The position numbers and the translations under genes were made by a program. Under the pieces are notes generated by a model. It was not told the DNA's origin and did no database searches. It was given only the letters and a program-made list of their open reading frames with translations. This document shows positions 15,231 to 26,570 of a stretch of 64,000 nucleotides of DNA, piece by piece. Position 1 is the first letter of the stretch, and each line of letters begins with the position of its first letter. This stretch comes from Streptomyces sp. A012304 (GTDB lineage: Bacteria; Actinomycetota; Actinomycetes; Streptomycetales; Streptomycetaceae), in NCBI RefSeq assembly GCF_026008495.1, contig NZ_BQUN01000137.1, positions 87,062 to 151,061 on the forward strand, given 5' to 3'.

Positions 15231-16439
15231 CTACAGCCCCGCCGCCTGCCGCAGCGCCTCCACGCGGTCCGTGCGCTCCCACGTGAAGTCGGGCAGCTCA
15301 CGGCCGAAGTGACCGTACGCGGCGGTCTGGGCGTAGATGGGGCGGAGCAGGTCGAGGTCGCGGATGATCGCGGCCGGACGCAGGTCGAAGACCTCGTCGA
15401 TCGCCTTCTCGATCTTCTCCGGCTCGATCTTGTGGGTACCGAAGGTCTCCACGAACAGACCCACCGGCTCGGCCTTGCCGATCGCGTACGCCACCTGGAC
15501 CTCGCAGCGCGCGGCCAGCCCGGCGGCGACCACGTTCTTGGCGACCCAGCGCATCGCGTAGGCGGCGGAGCGGTCCACCTTGGACGGGTCCTTGCCCGAG
15601 AAGGCACCGCCGCCGTGACGGGCGAAGCCGCCGTACGTGTCGATGATGATCTTGCGGCCGGTGAGGCCGGCGTCGCCCATCGGGCCGCCGATCTCGAAGC
15701 GGCCGGTCGGGTTGACCAGCAGGCGGTAGTTCTCGGTGTCGAGCTTGATGCCGTCGTCCAGCAGCGCCTTCAGCTCCGGCTCCACGACGAACTCGCGGAT
15801 GTCGGGGGCGAGCAGGGAGTCCAGGTCGATGTCCGAGGCGTGCTGCGAGGAGACGACGACGGTGTCGAGGCGGACCGCCTTGTCGCCGTCGTACTCGATG
15901 GTGACCTGGGTCTTGCCGTCGGGGCGCAGGTAGGGGATGGTGCCGTTCTTGCGGACGTCCGACAGGCGCTTGGACAGGCGGTGCGCCAGGAAGATCGGCA
16001 GCGGCATCAGCGTCGGCGTCTCGTCGGAGGCGTAGCCGAACATCAGACCCTGGTCACCCGCGCCCTGGCGGTCCAGCTCATCGTCGTCGCCCTCGACCCG
16101 GGACTCGTACGCCGTGTCCACACCCTGCGCGATGTCCGGGGACTGTGCGCCGATCGACACCGACACTCCGCAGGAGGCGCCGTCGAAGCCCTTCTTGGAG
16201 GAGTCGTAGCCGATCTCCAGGATCTTGTCCCGGACGAGCTGCGGGATCGGCGCGTACGCCTTGGTCGTGACCTCACCGGCCACGTGCACCAGACCGGTCG
16301 TGATCAGGGTCTCGACGGCGACCCGGGAGGTCGGGTCCTCGCGGAGCAACGCGTCGAGAATGGTGTCGCTGATCTGGTCAGCGATCTTGTCGGGGTGACC
16401 CTCGGTCACGGACTCCGAGGTGAACAGGCGACGGGACAC
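15231..16439 (-). CDS. metK: S-adenosylmethionine synthetase
   Basis: A 402-residue enzyme that makes SAM from methionine and ATP. All family landmarks are present: F-T-S-E-S-V-T-E-G-H-P-D-K with the ATP-binding His and Asp near the N-terminus, G-D-Q-G-L-M-F-G-Y-A, G-G-P-x-G-D-A-G-L-T-G-R-K with Asp and Lys, and D-T-Y-G-G-F-A-R-H-G-G-G-A-F-S-G-K-D. The start is a GTG at 16439 with AGGGAG about 5 bp upstream; the open frame further upstream has no family similarity. SAM feeds the methyltransferase RsmB and secondary metabolism. No SAM riboswitch was recognised in the 240 bp upstream. Confidence 0.97.
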   Translation of the reverse strand: MSRRLFTSESVTEGHPDKIADQISDTILDALLREDPTSRVAVETLITTGLVHVAGEVTTKAYAPIPQLVRDKILEIGYDSSKKGFDGASCGVSVSIGAQSPDIAQGVDTAYESRVEGDDDELDRQGAGDQGLMFGYASDETPTLMPLPIFLAHRLSKRLSDVRKNGTIPYLRPDGKTQVTIEYDGDKAVRLDTVVVSSQHASDIDLDSLLAPDIREFVVEPELKALLDDGIKLDTENYRLLVNPTGRFEIGGPMGDAGLTGRKIIIDTYGGFARHGGGAFSGKDPSKVDRSAAYAMRWVAKNVVAAGLAARCEVQVAYAIGKAEPVGLFVETFGTHKIEPEKIEKAIDEVFDLRPAAIIRDLDLLRPIYAQTAAYGHFGRELPDFTWERTDRVEALRQAAGL

Positions 16440-16679
16440 AACGCTCCCTGGGGTTGCAGCGGCTGCTGGCTGATCATTGACGGACGCGCCGGGAGCTGCG
16501 CCCGGAGTCGTCCGAGAACAGTTTATCGGTCGCGCTCGACCACCGGCCCATCTGTCTCGCCTCTCGGGAGCGCTGTGACCTGCGGCACAGGCATTCTGCC
16601 GAATGCCGAGCGCCATTGGCCAGGGGCGCCACGCCCCGATCGAGCGAGGTTCGAGGGAACGGCGAAGCGCATCAAACAT

Positions 16680-17882
16680 TCAGTCCAGTCGTCGCGTCAC
16701 CAGGTCCCACACGGTTTCGGCCAGGGCTTCCTTGGGGCCGTGGGGGACGGGGGTCTCGCTGCCGTCGGCGCCCAGGACGACCGCTTCGTTCTCCTCCGAG
16801 CCGAAGGTCTTGCGCTCCCCCACCTCGTTCACCACCAGCAGGTCGCAGCCCTTGCGCTCCAGCTTCGCCCGGCCGTTGGCCAGCACGTCGTCGGTCTCGG
16901 CGGCGAAGCCGACGACGACCTGACCGGGGCGTGCGCGATCAGCGGAAATCTCCGCGAGGATGTCCGGATTTCGCACGAGGACGATGGGCTCCGGATCCTG
17001 ACCGTCCTTTTTCTTTATCTTCCCGGCCGCGTAGGCCGAAGGGCGGAAATCGGCGACGGCGGCCGCCATGACGACGGCGTCGGCGTCCGCGGCCGCCTTC
17101 AGGACCGCCTCGCGCAGCTGGACGGCCGTACCCACCTGGACGACGTCGACGCCGGCCGGGTCGGGCAGTGCGGTGTTGGCCGCCACCAGGGTGACGCGGG
17201 CGCCCCGGGCGGCGGCGGTGCGGGCGAGGGCGTAGCCCTGCTTGCCGGAGGAGCGGTTGCCGAGGAAGCGGACGGGGTCGAGGGGCTCACGGGTGCCGCC
17301 TGCGCTGACGACGACATGCCGCCCGGCGAGGTCGGGCTCGCGCACCCCCCTGGCCAGGACGCGGCGGCAGACCTCGAAGATCTCCGCCGGGTCCGGCAGC
17401 CGGCCCTTGCCGGTGTCGACGCCGGTGAGGCGGCCGACGGCCGGCTCGACGACGACGGCACCGCGGCGGCGCAGCGTCGCCACGTTCTCCTGGGTGGCCG
17501 GGTGCTCCCACATCTCGGTGTGCATCGCGGGCGCGAACACCACCGGGCAGCGGGCGGTGAGCAGGGTGTTGGTCAGCAGGTCGTCGGCGAGGCCGTGGGC
17601 CGCCTTGGCGAGGATGTCCGCGGTGGCGGGGGCGACGACCACCAGGTCGGCGTGCTGGCCGATACGGACGTGGGGGACCTCGTGGACGTCGTCCCAGACC
17701 TCCGTGGAGACCGGGTTGCCGGAGAGGGCGGACCAGGTCGCGGCGCCCACGAAGTGCAGGGCGGAGGCGGTGGGCACCACCCGTACGTCGTGGCCGGACT
17801 CCGTCAGTCTGCGCAGCAGCTCACACGCCTTGTACGCGGCGATGCCGCCGCTGACCCCCAGAACGACCTTCGGCTTGTCCAC
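16680..17882 (-). CDS. coaBC: Bifunctional phosphopantothenoylcysteine decarboxylase/phosphopantothenate-cysteine ligase
   Basis: A 400-residue bifunctional enzyme of coenzyme A synthesis. The N-terminal FMN-dependent CoaC domain (1-180) begins V-L-G-V-S-G-G-I-A-A-Y-K and contains P-A-M-H-T-E-M-W, the substrate clamp motif. The CoaB domain (about 190-400) has S-A-G-G-T-R-E-P-L-D-P-V-R and the G-x-K-x-K-K nucleotide region. It adds cysteine to 4'-phosphopantothenate and decarboxylates the product. The GTG at 17882 gives the family N-terminus. It lies downstream of rpoZ, separated by a strong hairpin, in the usual actinobacterial order gmk-rpoZ-coaBC-metK. Confidence 0.95.
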   Translation of the reverse strand: MDKPKVVLGVSGGIAAYKACELLRRLTESGHDVRVVPTASALHFVGAATWSALSGNPVSTEVWDDVHEVPHVRIGQHADLVVVAPATADILAKAAHGLADDLLTNTLLTARCPVVFAPAMHTEMWEHPATQENVATLRRRGAVVVEPAVGRLTGVDTGKGRLPDPAEIFEVCRRVLARGVREPDLAGRHVVVSAGGTREPLDPVRFLGNRSSGKQGYALARTAAARGARVTLVAANTALPDPAGVDVVQVGTAVQLREAVLKAAADADAVVMAAAVADFRPSAYAAGKIKKKDGQDPEPIVLVRNPDILAEISADRARPGQVVVGFAAETDDVLANGRAKLERKGCDLLVVNEVGERKTFGSEENEAVVLGADGSETPVPHGPKEALAETVWDLVTRRLD

Positions 17883-17943
17883 CGTCTCTCCCCGGACCTC
17901 GGCTCCTGTACGCCCTGGGCGGGGCGTACCTCCCCATCACACA

Positions 17944-17978
17944 CCACAGGCCCGGCAGTCGCGCTGCCGGGCCTGTGG
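17944..17978 (-). terminator. Stem-loop between rpoZ and coaBC
   Basis: A perfect 15-bp stem pairs 17944-17958 with 17964-17978 around TCGCG, 25 bp past the rpoZ stop. A run of five A follows on the plus strand, so it has a U-tract only for leftward-facing readings of the opposite transcript; for rpoZ it is an intrinsic hairpin without U-tract. Confidence 0.65.
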
Positions 17979-18003
17979 AAAAACCAACTGCGAGCCGAAA
18001 ATA

Positions 18004-18276
18004 TTACTGGGCCGGGCCCTCGATGGCCTCGGACGTCAGCAGTCCGGCGTTGATCTCGCGAAGGGCGATCGAGAGCGGCTTCTCGTGGACGTGGGTGTCC
18101 ACGAGCGGACCGACGTACTCGAGGAGGCCCTCGCCGAGCTGCGAGTAGTACGCGTTGATCTGGCGGGCCCGCTTGGCCGCGTAGATCACGAGGCTGTACT
18201 TCGAGTCGGTGGCCTCGAGGAGCTCGTCGATCGGCGGGGTGATGATGCCCTCGGGCGCGGAGATGGAAGAGGACAC
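18004..18276 (-). CDS. rpoZ: RNA polymerase omega subunit
   Basis: A 90-residue protein with the omega core: P-P-I-D-E-L-L-E-A-T-D-S-K-Y near residue 14-27, then A-A-K-R-A-R-Q-I-N (33-41) and the P-L-S-I-A-L-R-E-I-N segment (67-76). Omega binds the beta-prime C-terminus and helps core assembly. The start is a GTG at 18276. It is 53 bp downstream of gmk on the same strand. In other bacteria omega contributes to a ppGpp site on RNA polymerase; in actinobacteria that role is less clear. Confidence 0.95.
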   Translation of the reverse strand: MSSSISAPEGIITPPIDELLEATDSKYSLVIYAAKRARQINAYYSQLGEGLLEYVGPLVDTHVHEKPLSIALREINAGLLTSEAIEGPAQ

Positions 18277-18310
18277 GCTCTACCTTCCGATGGGTGGGAA
18301 AAGATCGGCC

Positions 18311-18333
18311 GTGATCACATCACCTGTGATCAC
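18311..18333. promoter_or_regulatory. Twin GTGATCAC palindromes between gmk and rpoZ
   Basis: The self-complementary octamer GTGATCAC occurs at 18311-18318 and again at 18326-18333, 15 bp apart, so the pair is both a direct and an inverted repeat. The second copy overlaps the gmk stop codon. It could be an operator for rpoZ or an RNA hairpin between the two cistrons; no protein can be assigned. Confidence 0.45.
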
Positions 18334-18887
18334 ACAACATCCATCAAGGCTAGCAGCTCGCGCGCCACGTCCTCGACGGAGGTGTTGACCAGGGTCTCGT
18401 CGAACTCCGGCTCGGCCGCGAGTTCGATCTTCGCCGCGTCCAGGCGGCGGGCGATCACCTCGGGCGGCTCGGTGCCGCGTCCGGTGAGTCTGCGCACCAG
18501 CTCCTCCCAGGAGGGCGGAGCCAGGAACACCAGCTGGGCCTCCGGCATGGACTCGCGGACCTGCCGCGCGCCCTGGAGGTCGATCTCCAGGAGCACGGGC
18601 TCGCCCGCCTCCAGGCGCTCCAGCACGGCGGCTCGGGGAGTGCCGTAGCGGTTGCCGGCGAACTCCGCCCACTCCAGCAGCTCGCCGTTGGCGATCAGCT
18701 TGTCCATCTCGTCGTCGGTGACGAAGAAGTAGTGGACTCCGTGCTGCTCGCCGGGGCGGGGCTTGCGGGTCGTCGCCGACACCGAGAGCCAGACCTCGGG
18801 GTGTTCCTTGCGCATATGGGCGACGACCGTGCTCTTGCCGACCCCGGAGGGGCCGGAGAGCACGGTCAGCCGCGGACGTTCACTCAT
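18330..18887 (-). CDS. gmk: Guanylate kinase
   Basis: A 185-residue kinase that phosphorylates GMP to GDP. The P-loop G-P-S-G-V-G-K-S-T is at residues 12-20. The GMP-binding region has S-V-S-A-T-T-R-K-P-R-P-G-E (36-48) and the G-V-H-Y-F-F segment, and E-I-D-L-Q-G-A is the Walker-B-like strand. The ATG is at 18887. It lies 60 bp downstream of the sIHF gene and just upstream of rpoZ. Guanylate kinase is the classical (p)ppGpp target in Gram-positives, which is relevant to the relA gene further along. Confidence 0.96.
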   Translation of the reverse strand: MSERPRLTVLSGPSGVGKSTVVAHMRKEHPEVWLSVSATTRKPRPGEQHGVHYFFVTDDEMDKLIANGELLEWAEFAGNRYGTPRAAVLERLEAGEPVLLEIDLQGARQVRESMPEAQLVFLAPPSWEELVRRLTGRGTEPPEVIARRLDAAKIELAAEPEFDETLVNTSVEDVARELLALMDVV

Positions 18888-18947
18888 GCAGCGATTATTC
18901 CAGCTATCCCGCAGTGCCCGGGACGGTCGGCCCGGAGCACCTCGGAC

Positions 18948-19271
18948 TCACTTGGCGGTGTCGCCGAACTCACGCTCCAGAGAGGCGATCTGGTTGGAAC
19001 CGAGACCCCGCACGCGGCGGCTCTCGGAGATGCCGAGCCGCTCCATGATCTGCTTGGCGCGGACCTTGCCCACGCCCGGCAGGGACTCGAGCAGGGCGGA
19101 GACCTTCATCTTGCCGATGACGTCGTTTTCCTGACCCTGCTTGATGACCTCGTGGAGGGAGGCGCCGGAGTGCTTGAGTCGATTCTTGACCTCGGCCCGC
19201 TCCCGGCGAGCCGCGGCGGCCTTTTCGAGCGCGGCTGCGCGCTGTTCGGGGGTAAGGGGCGGAAGAGCCAC
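18948..19271 (-). CDS. Integration host factor of actinobacteria (sIHF/mIHF), nucleoid protein
   Basis: A 107-residue basic protein starting V-A-L-P-P-L-T-P-E-Q at a GTG (19271). A long N-terminal helix (about 8-50) is followed by a helix-two-turn-helix DNA-binding region with L-L-E-S-L-P-G-V-G-K-V-R-A (about 62-74), where G-V-G-K contacts the phosphate backbone. In Streptomyces sIHF compacts DNA and affects sporulation and antibiotic production, and stimulates topoisomerase; in mycobacteria and corynebacteria the orthologue is essential or binds cyclic di-AMP. The frame is open 21 codons upstream but the start shown matches the family. The 279-bp gap to pyrF presumably holds its promoter. 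Confidence 0.93.
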   Translation of the reverse strand: MALPPLTPEQRAAALEKAAAARRERAEVKNRLKHSGASLHEVIKQGQENDVIGKMKVSALLESLPGVGKVRAKQIMERLGISESRRVRGLGSNQIASLEREFGDTAK

Positions 19272-19550
19272 GCCTACGTCACCTCGGATGTCGAACTGTC
19301 GGATACGGACCGGTGAGGAACCTAGTCGCCCCACACCTGAGGAGCCACGAGCAACACGCTTGCCCGTTCACTCTCCGTCGGAGACTAGCGGCCAACTCCG
19401 CCAGAGTCAGCGAGAACAGAGGAAAAGTCCTGGTCAGCCTCCGTCAGGCCGGACATTGAGGACATAATGCCCCGGATTTGAGGATGTATCCAGGCTCAAG
19501 TCGGCCGCGGGCCGTCCGCCGGAGCCCCCGGTCGGACGGCCGGCTGGCTC

Positions 19551-20402
19551 TCAGGCGGCCGCGACGGCGGCCCTGACCTCGTCCGCGAACCGCTGTGCGG
19601 CGTCACGCAGAGCGACCACGTCGGGACCGTGGCGCAACACTCCCCGGCTCACGTTCGGCACGACGTTGCCCACGGCGGACCCGAAGACCCGGGGCAGATC
19701 CGCCGCGGTCGCCCCCTGGGCGCCGACGCCGGGCGCGAGGAGCGGCCCGTTGATGCCGAGGTCGTAGGTCGACAGGTCGCCGAGCGTCGCACCGACGACC
19801 GCCCCGAAGGAGCCCAGCGGCTCCTCCCCCGCGTTCTCGGCGGCCAGGTGCGCCAGCATCGTCGCGCCCACGTCGCGCCCCGCGTGGTCCTCGACGCGGA
19901 CCGCGTGCTGCACCTCGCGGCCCTCCGGGTTGGAGGTCAGCGCCAGCACGAACAGCCCGGCGCCGCTCTCCCGCGCCAGCGCCACCGCCGGCGAGAGCGA
20001 CCCGTAGCCGAGGTACGGCGAGACGGTCAGCGCGTCCGAGAACAGCGGGGCGTCCGGGTGGAGGAAGGACTCGGCGTACGCGGCCATGGTCGAGCCGATG
20101 TCGCCGCGCTTGGCGTCCATCACGACCAGGGCCCCGGCCTCCCGCGCCTCCCGCACGCACGTCTCCAGGACGGCGATCCCGCGCGAGCCGAAACGCTCGA
20201 AGAAGGCGCTCTGCGGCTTCAGGACGGCCACCCGCCCGGCCACCGCCTCGACGACCGTCCGGCTGAACCGCTCCACACCGGCGACGTCGTCGTTCAGTCC
20301 CCACTCCACGAGCAGGGAGGCGTGCGGGTCGATGCCGACGCACAGCGGGCCGCGCTCGTCCATGGCACGGCGCAGGCGGGCGCCGAAGGGCTCCTGGGTC
20401 AT
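19551..20402 (-). CDS. pyrF: Orotidine 5'-phosphate decarboxylase
   Basis: A 283-residue type 2 (long) OMP decarboxylase, the last step of UMP synthesis. V-G-I-D-P-H near the N-terminus, L-K-P-Q-S-A-F-F-E, and the catalytic V-V-M-D-A-K-R-G-D-I-G-S-T segment (Asp-Lys-Asp network, about residues 93-105) are intact; the phosphate-binding end reads L-A-P-G-V-G-A-Q-G. Its ATG overlaps the pyrD stop by 4 bp, so translation is coupled. It is the last gene of the pyr operon. Confidence 0.96.
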   Translation of the reverse strand: MTQEPFGARLRRAMDERGPLCVGIDPHASLLVEWGLNDDVAGVERFSRTVVEAVAGRVAVLKPQSAFFERFGSRGIAVLETCVREAREAGALVVMDAKRGDIGSTMAAYAESFLHPDAPLFSDALTVSPYLGYGSLSPAVALARESGAGLFVLALTSNPEGREVQHAVRVEDHAGRDVGATMLAHLAAENAGEEPLGSFGAVVGATLGDLSTYDLGINGPLLAPGVGAQGATAADLPRVFGSAVGNVVPNVSRGVLRHGPDVVALRDAAQRFADEVRAAVAAA

Positions 20403-21505
20403 GCCGTCTCCCTGACGTCGGCGCCGACCGCGTCGGCGAGGGTGGCGTACGGGCTGGTGCGCAGGCGTGCGGCGAGGCCCTTGTGGATGGCGCGGCCCCA
20501 GAAGGGCCCCTCGTAGACGAAGGCGCTGTAGCCCTGGACGAGCGTGGCGCCGGCCAGGATGCGCTGCCAGGCGTCCTCCGCGGTCTCCACGCCGCCCACG
20601 CCCACCAGGGTGACGCGGTCGCCCACGCGCGCGTAGAGGCGGCGCAGGACCTCCAGGGAGCGGGCCTTCAGCGGCGCGCCGGAGAGGCCGCCGGTCTCCT
20701 TCACCAGCGCGGGCTTCGAGGTCAGACCGAGTCCCTCGCGCGCGATGGTCGTGTTGGTGGCGATGATGCCGTCCAGACCGAGCTCCACGGCCAGGTCGGC
20801 GACGGCGTCGACGTCCTCGTCGGCCAGGTCCGGGGCGATCTTCACCAGCAGCGGGACGCGCCGCGTGGTGACCGTGCGGTCGGCGGCGTCACGGACGGCG
20901 GTCAGCAGCGGCCGCAGGGCCTCCGTGGCCTGGAGATCGCGCAGCCCCGGTGTGTTCGGCGAGGAGACGTTCACGACCAGGTAGTCGGCGTACGGCGCGA
21001 GGCGCTCGGTCGACTTCACGTAGTCGAGGACGGCCGTCTCCTCCGGGACCACCTTGGTCTTGCCGATGTTCACACCGACGACGGTTTTGAACACGGGCTC
21101 GCGGGAGGCCAGGCGCGCGGCGACCGCCAGCGACCCGTCGTTGTTGAAGCCCATCCGGTTGATCAGCGCCCGGTCCCCGACCAGGCGGAACAGCCGCTTC
21201 TTAGGGTTGCCGGGCTGCGGCTCCCCGGTGACCGTGCCGATCTCGACGTGGTCGAAGCCCAGCATCGACATCCCGTCGATGGCGACCGCGTTCTTGTCGA
21301 AGCCGGCGGCGAGCCCGAAGGGGCCGTGCATGCGCAGCCCGAAGGCCTCGGTCCGCAGTTCCTTGTAGCGAGGAGCGAGGGCGGCCGCGAGGAAGGTGCG
21401 CAGCACGGGGATGCGGACGGCGAGGCGGATCCAGCGGAAGGCGAGGTGGTGGGCCTTCTCGGGGTCCATCCGTTGGAAAACCAGACGGAAGAAGATTTTG
21501 TACAT
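20399..21505 (-). CDS. pyrD: Dihydroorotate dehydrogenase (quinone), class 2
   Basis: A 368-residue membrane-associated FMN enzyme that oxidises dihydroorotate with quinone. The N-terminal two-helix extension (1-45) that marks class 2 enzymes is present. FMN and substrate motifs seen are G-L-A-A-G-F-D-K-N, I-N-R-M-G-F-N-N, V-N-V-S-S-P-N-T-P-G with the catalytic Ser region, and T-N-T-T with the conserved Lys upstream. The ATG is at 21505. A perfect hairpin separates it from carB, 20 bp upstream, and may attenuate expression. Confidence 0.96.
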   Translation of the reverse strand: MYKIFFRLVFQRMDPEKAHHLAFRWIRLAVRIPVLRTFLAAALAPRYKELRTEAFGLRMHGPFGLAAGFDKNAVAIDGMSMLGFDHVEIGTVTGEPQPGNPKKRLFRLVGDRALINRMGFNNDGSLAVAARLASREPVFKTVVGVNIGKTKVVPEETAVLDYVKSTERLAPYADYLVVNVSSPNTPGLRDLQATEALRPLLTAVRDAADRTVTTRRVPLLVKIAPDLADEDVDAVADLAVELGLDGIIATNTTIAREGLGLTSKPALVKETGGLSGAPLKARSLEVLRRLYARVGDRVTLVGVGGVETAEDAWQRILAGATLVQGYSAFVYEGPFWGRAIHKGLAARLRTSPYATLADAVGADVRETA

Positions 21506-21525
21506 GTCCCAGGTCTTCTCATGAA

Positions 21526-21555
21526 GAGGGGGACACCGTTTCCGGTGTCCCCCTC
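21526..21555 (-). terminator. Stem-loop between carB and pyrD (terminator or attenuator)
   Basis: A perfect 13-bp stem pairs 21526-21538 with 21543-21555 around TTTC. It lies 8 bp past the carB stop and 20 bp before the pyrD start, so it may limit read-through into pyrD-pyrF or stabilise the upstream mRNA. Confidence 0.65.
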
Positions 21556-21563
21556 GCCGGCTG

Positions 21564-24864
<3,301 letters not shown>

Positions 24865-24872
<8 letters not shown>

Positions 24873-26007
24873 GCTGGCCCTCCATCAGGGAAACGAAGCG
24901 GTCGAACAGGTAGGCGGCGTCGTGCGGGCCGGCGGCCGCTTCGGGGTGGTACTGGACGGAGAAGGCCGGCTGGTCGAGCAGCCGCAGCCCCTCCACGACG
25001 TTGTCGTTGAGGCAGACGTGAGAGACCTCGGCCCGCCCGAACTTGGTGTCGCTGACCTTGTCGAGCGGCGCGTCCACGGCGAATCCGTGGTTGTGCGCGG
25101 TGACCTCGACCTTGCCGGTCGTACGGTCCTGGACCGGCTGGTTGATGCCGCGGTGGCCGTACTTCAGCTTGTAGGTGCCAAAGCCGAGGGCGCGGCCGAG
25201 GATCTGGTTGCCGAAGCAGATGCCGAACAGGGGCGTCCTGCGCTCAAGCACCTCGGTCATCAGCGCGACCGGGCCGTCGGCGGTGGCGGGGTCGCCGGGA
25301 CCGTTGGAGAAGAACACGCCGTCGGGGGCGACGGCGTACACCTCCTCCGCCGTGGCCGTGGCGGGCAGGACGTGCACCTCGATGCCGCGCTCGGCCATCC
25401 GCTGCGGGGTCATGCCCTTGATGCCGAGGTCGATCGCGGCGACGGTGAACCGCTTCTCGCCGACGGCCGGGACGACGTACGCCTCCTGGGTGGCGACCTC
25501 CTCGTAGAGGCTCGCGCCCTTCATGTGCGGCTGGGCCTGCACGCGCGCGAGGAGCTCGGCTTCCGGGGCGACGGACGCGCCGGAGAAGATGCCGGCGCGC
25601 ATGGAGCCGCGTTCGCGCAGGTGGCGGGTGAGCGCGCGGGTGTCGATGCCGCTGATGCCGACGACGCCCTGGGCGACCAGCTCGTCGTCGAGGGAGCGCT
25701 TGGCGCGCCAGTTGGAGGGCACGCGCGCGGGGTCGCGCACGACGTACCCGGAGACCCAGATGCGGCGGGACTCGTCGTCCTCGTCGTTCCAGCCGGTGTT
25801 GCCGATCTGCGGGGCGGTCGCGACGACGATCTGGCGGTCGTACGACGGGTCGGTGAGGGTCTCCTGGTAGCCGGTCATGCCGGTGGAGAACACCGCCTCG
25901 CCGAAGGTCTCCCCCACGGCCCCGTAGGCACGGCCGCGGAAGACCCGGCCGTCCTCCAGGACGAGTACGGCGGGAACCTTGGCGGATCCCCTGGTGGAGG
26001 TCGTCAT
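24865..26007 (-). CDS. carA: Carbamoyl-phosphate synthase small subunit
   Basis: A 380-residue glutamine amidotransferase subunit that supplies ammonia to CarB. The N-terminal CPSase domain has G-A-x-G-E-x-x-F-x-T-G-M-T-G-Y-Q-E. The class I amidotransferase domain has the nucleophile in G-I-C-F-G-N-Q, then H-N-H-G-F and Y-H-P-E-A-A-A-G-P-H-D, the His-Glu pair. The ATG at 26007 overlaps the preceding small membrane-protein gene by 4 bp, and the 3' end overlaps carB by 8 bp. A longer open frame upstream is not similar to the family. Confidence 0.97.
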
Positions 26008-26570
26008 CGTGCGCCTTCCGTCGTGTTGTTCTTGATCATGGAGTTGATGGCGTCGACCCACGCGGTGTGCTCGGCCGCGGTGTCCGAGCGGAACCCGGAG
26101 TCGATCAGCTTGTCGCCGTGCGCCCAGGTGACCACGAGCAGTCCGCCCTCGGTGAGGACCTTGCCCGCGATGCCCTTGCCGAGCACGGCCTCGCGCAGCG
26201 CGCCGGCCGGGACGAAGAAGTCGGTCGCGCCGGGGCGTACGACGTCCAGTCCCGCGTCCGTGAGGGTGAGCTCGACGCGGCTGCGGGTGCCCAGGCCGTG
26301 CGCCACGATGCGGTCGAGCCACTGCCCCGCGGTGGTGGAGCCGTGGTACCGGCCGCTCATCGTCAGTTTCGCCTCGCCGGGCTCGTCCGGCGCGGTGGGC
26401 AGCTCAGGAAGGTCGCCCTGGAGCGTGCCGCGCCACTTCCAGCCCTCGCGCATCAGCCAGTAGACGAGCGCGACGAACAGGGCGAGGCCGACGACCCAGC
26501 CGATCCGGGCGGCCCAGTCGGTCACTTCGGCCGATTCCTTCTCGGCCGCCAGCAGGAGTACAGGTGTCAC
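26004..26570 (-). CDS. Single-pass membrane protein with PH-like domain, in the pyr operon
   Basis: A 188-residue protein, GTG at 26570. One transmembrane helix lies at about residues 21-41 (G-W-V-V-G-L-A-L-F-V-A-L-V-Y-W-L), then a basic stretch and a cytoplasmic domain of about 140 residues with the beta-rich pattern of bacterial PH-like modules (G-R-Y-H-G-S-T, T-D-A-G-L-D-V-V-R-P, ending in a helix with A-W-V-D-A-I-N). It overlaps pyrC by 4 bp (GTGA) and carA by 4 bp (ATGA), so it is translated as part of the pathway. Its role is not known; it is not an enzyme of pyrimidine synthesis. Confidence 0.8.
   Translation of the reverse strand: MTPVLLLAAEKESAEVTDWAARIGWVVGLALFVALVYWLMREGWKWRGTLQGDLPELPTAPDEPGEAKLTMSGRYHGSTTAGQWLDRIVAHGLGTRSRVELTLTDAGLDVVRPGATDFFVPAGALREAVLGKGIAGKVLTEGGLLVVTWAHGDKLIDSGFRSDTAAEHTAWVDAINSMIKNNTTEGAR

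Noticed and set aside
16440..16679. SAM riboswitch upstream of metK
   Set aside because: No conserved SAM-I or SAM-II core could be recognised by eye and no terminator precedes metK; a covariance-model search would settle it.
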